DNA from: Deltaproteobacteria bacterium
GTDB taxonomy: Bacteria > Myxococcota_A > Polyangia > Haliangiales > Haliangiaceae
Assembly: GCA_013696695.1 (NCBI GenBank)
Contig: JACCYD010001249.1
Location: 1 to 6,982 of the forward strand
Reading direction: 5' to 3'
Length of the DNA: 6,982 nucleotides
Shown: positions 5,856 to 6,982 of the stretch, one piece after another
Numbering within the stretch: position 1 is the first letter of the stretch
Layout of the letters: each line of letters starts with the position of its first letter
The notes under the pieces: model-generated
The model's input: the letters and a program-made list of their open reading frames with translations, nothing else
Told to the model about the DNA's origin: nothing
The model's database searches: none
Position numbers and translations under genes: made by a program

Positions 5856-6982
5856 ATGGGTCTCCTCATCGTGAAGCACGTCGTCTTGCTTGTCGGATTG
5901 GCAGCTTGTGGCGGAACGCCCCACGCGACGACACCTGTCACGCAAGATCCCCCGGCGACGACGACGCAGCGCACGTTCGCGCCCGATCCGGATCTCGAGC
6001 GCCCACCCCGCGCGAAGCTGCTCGCGATCGACTGGAGCACCGTGCGGCTGACGTCGGACGCCGAAGCGATCGCGCTGTGGTCGAAGCTCTCGATCACCTC
6101 GAACGACTGGCACGACAAGCTCGAAGAAGTTCCGAACGAATTCGATCGCCCGCTCGCGGTGGCGCTGTTGCGCGAAGGCAACTTCAACTGCGTGCCTGCG
6201 CGCGCCGCAGGCGAGTGCGTGCCGCCGGTGTTCGACATTCCGGAACCACAGGCCACCGCGGGGCTGGCTGATCCGTGCTTCCGGCGTCTCGTCGCGCTGT
6301 GGGCGATCGAGCAGCTCGAAGCCGAGGACGTGGCGATCGTGTTCGAGGGGCTGAAGAAGATCGCCGCCCTGCCTCCGCCGGAATCGCAGCTGACGGCCGC
6401 CGCGCTCAAGGTTGTGCCGGACAACGAGCCCGCGCGCCGGCTCGAGCTGATCTCGATCGCATATCGCGCTGGCCAGCGAGACCTCGCGAACGCCGCGCTC
6501 GGAACCCTGGACGAGAAGTTCCTCGTCGAGGCCGTCACCACGCACCACGTCGATGGCGCGCTCGAGATGCTGCCTGTCAGCACGCACCGCGCCACGTTTC
6601 TTGCCGCGATCGGCGATGACAAGCTGCCCACCAAGGCGCGCACCACCGCGATCGCCGAGCTGGCAGACGACAAGCTCGCGCCCGATCTGAGAACTGCGCT
6701 GGCGAAGGTGACGACCACCGCAGACTGTGCGGTCGCCGCCTCTGCCGCACGCGTGCTCGTGCAGAACGGCGAGCCGAAGTTCGCGCCGAAGCGTCCGCGC
6801 ACCACGGCGATCGCGCCGATGATGCGCGCGCTGTGCGTGCTCGCGAGCTACGAGCGGCTGCAGGCATCCGACGAGCCCTCGCTGCTGCCCGGCTACCTCC
6901 CCGCCAAGGGGCTCGAGCGCATCAAGGTTTCGTACGATTCGCTTTCGGATACCGACCCGGATGGGGATGGAAATCTGAAGAC
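5856..6982 (+). CDS. Predicted lipoprotein with helical repeat-like body, 3' truncated
   Basis: The frame is open from 5856 to the window end (375 codons plus two bases). It starts with a lipoprotein signal: hydrophobic VVLLVGLAAC at 9-18 with lipobox LAAC, Cys18 as the lipidation site, followed by GGTPHATT and a Thr/Pro-rich linker to about residue 45. The rest looks mainly alpha-helical with short repeated helix pairs (for example ALPPPESQLTAAALKVVP, TKARTTAIAELADDKLAP), reminiscent of HEAT-type repeats; this is an impression, not a match. Cys pairs occur near 108-120. The visible end, SDTDPDGDGN (364-373), is an Asp-rich calcium-loop-like motif, so a Ca-binding segment may begin here. A GTG at 5871 would give a more usual MKHVV signal start. 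I do not recognise the family. No Shine-Dalgarno is evident. Confidence 0.8.
   Translation, partial: MGLLIVKHVVLLVGLAACGGTPHATTPVTQDPPATTTQRTFAPDPDLERPPRAKLLAIDWSTVRLTSDAEAIALWSKLSITSNDWHDKLEEVPNEFDRPLAVALLREGNFNCVPARAAGECVPPVFDIPEPQATAGLADPCFRRLVALWAIEQLEAEDVAIVFEGLKKIAALPPPESQLTAAALKVVPDNEPARRLELISIAYRAGQRDLANAALGTLDEKFLVEAVTTHHVDGALEMLPVSTHRATFLAAIGDDKLPTKARTTAIAELADDKLAPDLRTALAKVTTTADCAVAASAARVLVQNGEPKFAPKRPRTTAIAPMMRALCVLASYERLQASDEPSLLPGYLPAKGLERIKVSYDSLSDTDPDGDGNLK

Noticed and set aside
5795..6805. In-frame upstream extension of the minus-strand DUF1579-like gene to a 532-residue protein
   Set aside because: The extension is antisense to the lipoprotein gene, is Ser/Ala/Arg-rich with no domain, and would bury a good signal peptide that follows a strong ribosome-binding site at 5802-5810.

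Overview
The window reads as a chromosomal segment of a high-GC, probably Gram-negative bacterium. GC is roughly two-thirds by eye, with third positions dominated by G and C. The order murC-murB-(small genes)-ddl, a lipoprotein and a Sec-exported protein, and mostly weak ribosome-binding sites would fit a myxobacterium-like lineage (Myxococcota). That placement is inference and was not tested.

Layout. Bases 1-5181 are a one-direction (+) block that looks like the end of a division and cell wall (dcw) cluster. It holds the 3' part of murC, murB with its GTG start overlapping the murC stop, then seven very small ORFs (2403-4168), then ddl. MurC adds L-Ala to UDP-MurNAc, which MurB makes; Ddl supplies the D-Ala-D-Ala that is later joined to the stem peptide. 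The block therefore covers cytoplasmic peptidoglycan precursor synthesis. Instead of ftsQ-ftsA-ftsZ, which often follow, ddl meets a convergent gene (5207-5794, -) for a secreted DUF1579-like protein. Diverging from that gene is a lipoprotein gene (5856 onward, +), cut by the window end.

The most unusual part is the 1.8 kb between murB and ddl. It holds seven predicted proteins of 61-79 residues, each with one N-terminal hydrophobic segment followed by a soluble tail that is proline-rich in six of them. Six of the seven start ATG-CGC. They fall into at least two paralogous families: ORFs A and D share their hydrophobic segment and a Cys-x-[IL]-Pro motif; ORFs B, C and F share a hydrophobic segment with an embedded Glu and a terminal Cys pair. 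ORF E is a plausible divergent A/D relative, and ORF G is less clear. Upstream DNA is also duplicated: A and D share stem-loops plus CAGGCCGAA, while D and F share TCGCGCGTG exactly 10 bases before the start, which suggests mosaic duplication. I recognise no known family for these ORFs. They are the best candidate here for an undescribed system: an expanding set of small envelope proteins embedded among peptidoglycan genes. Their function is unknown.
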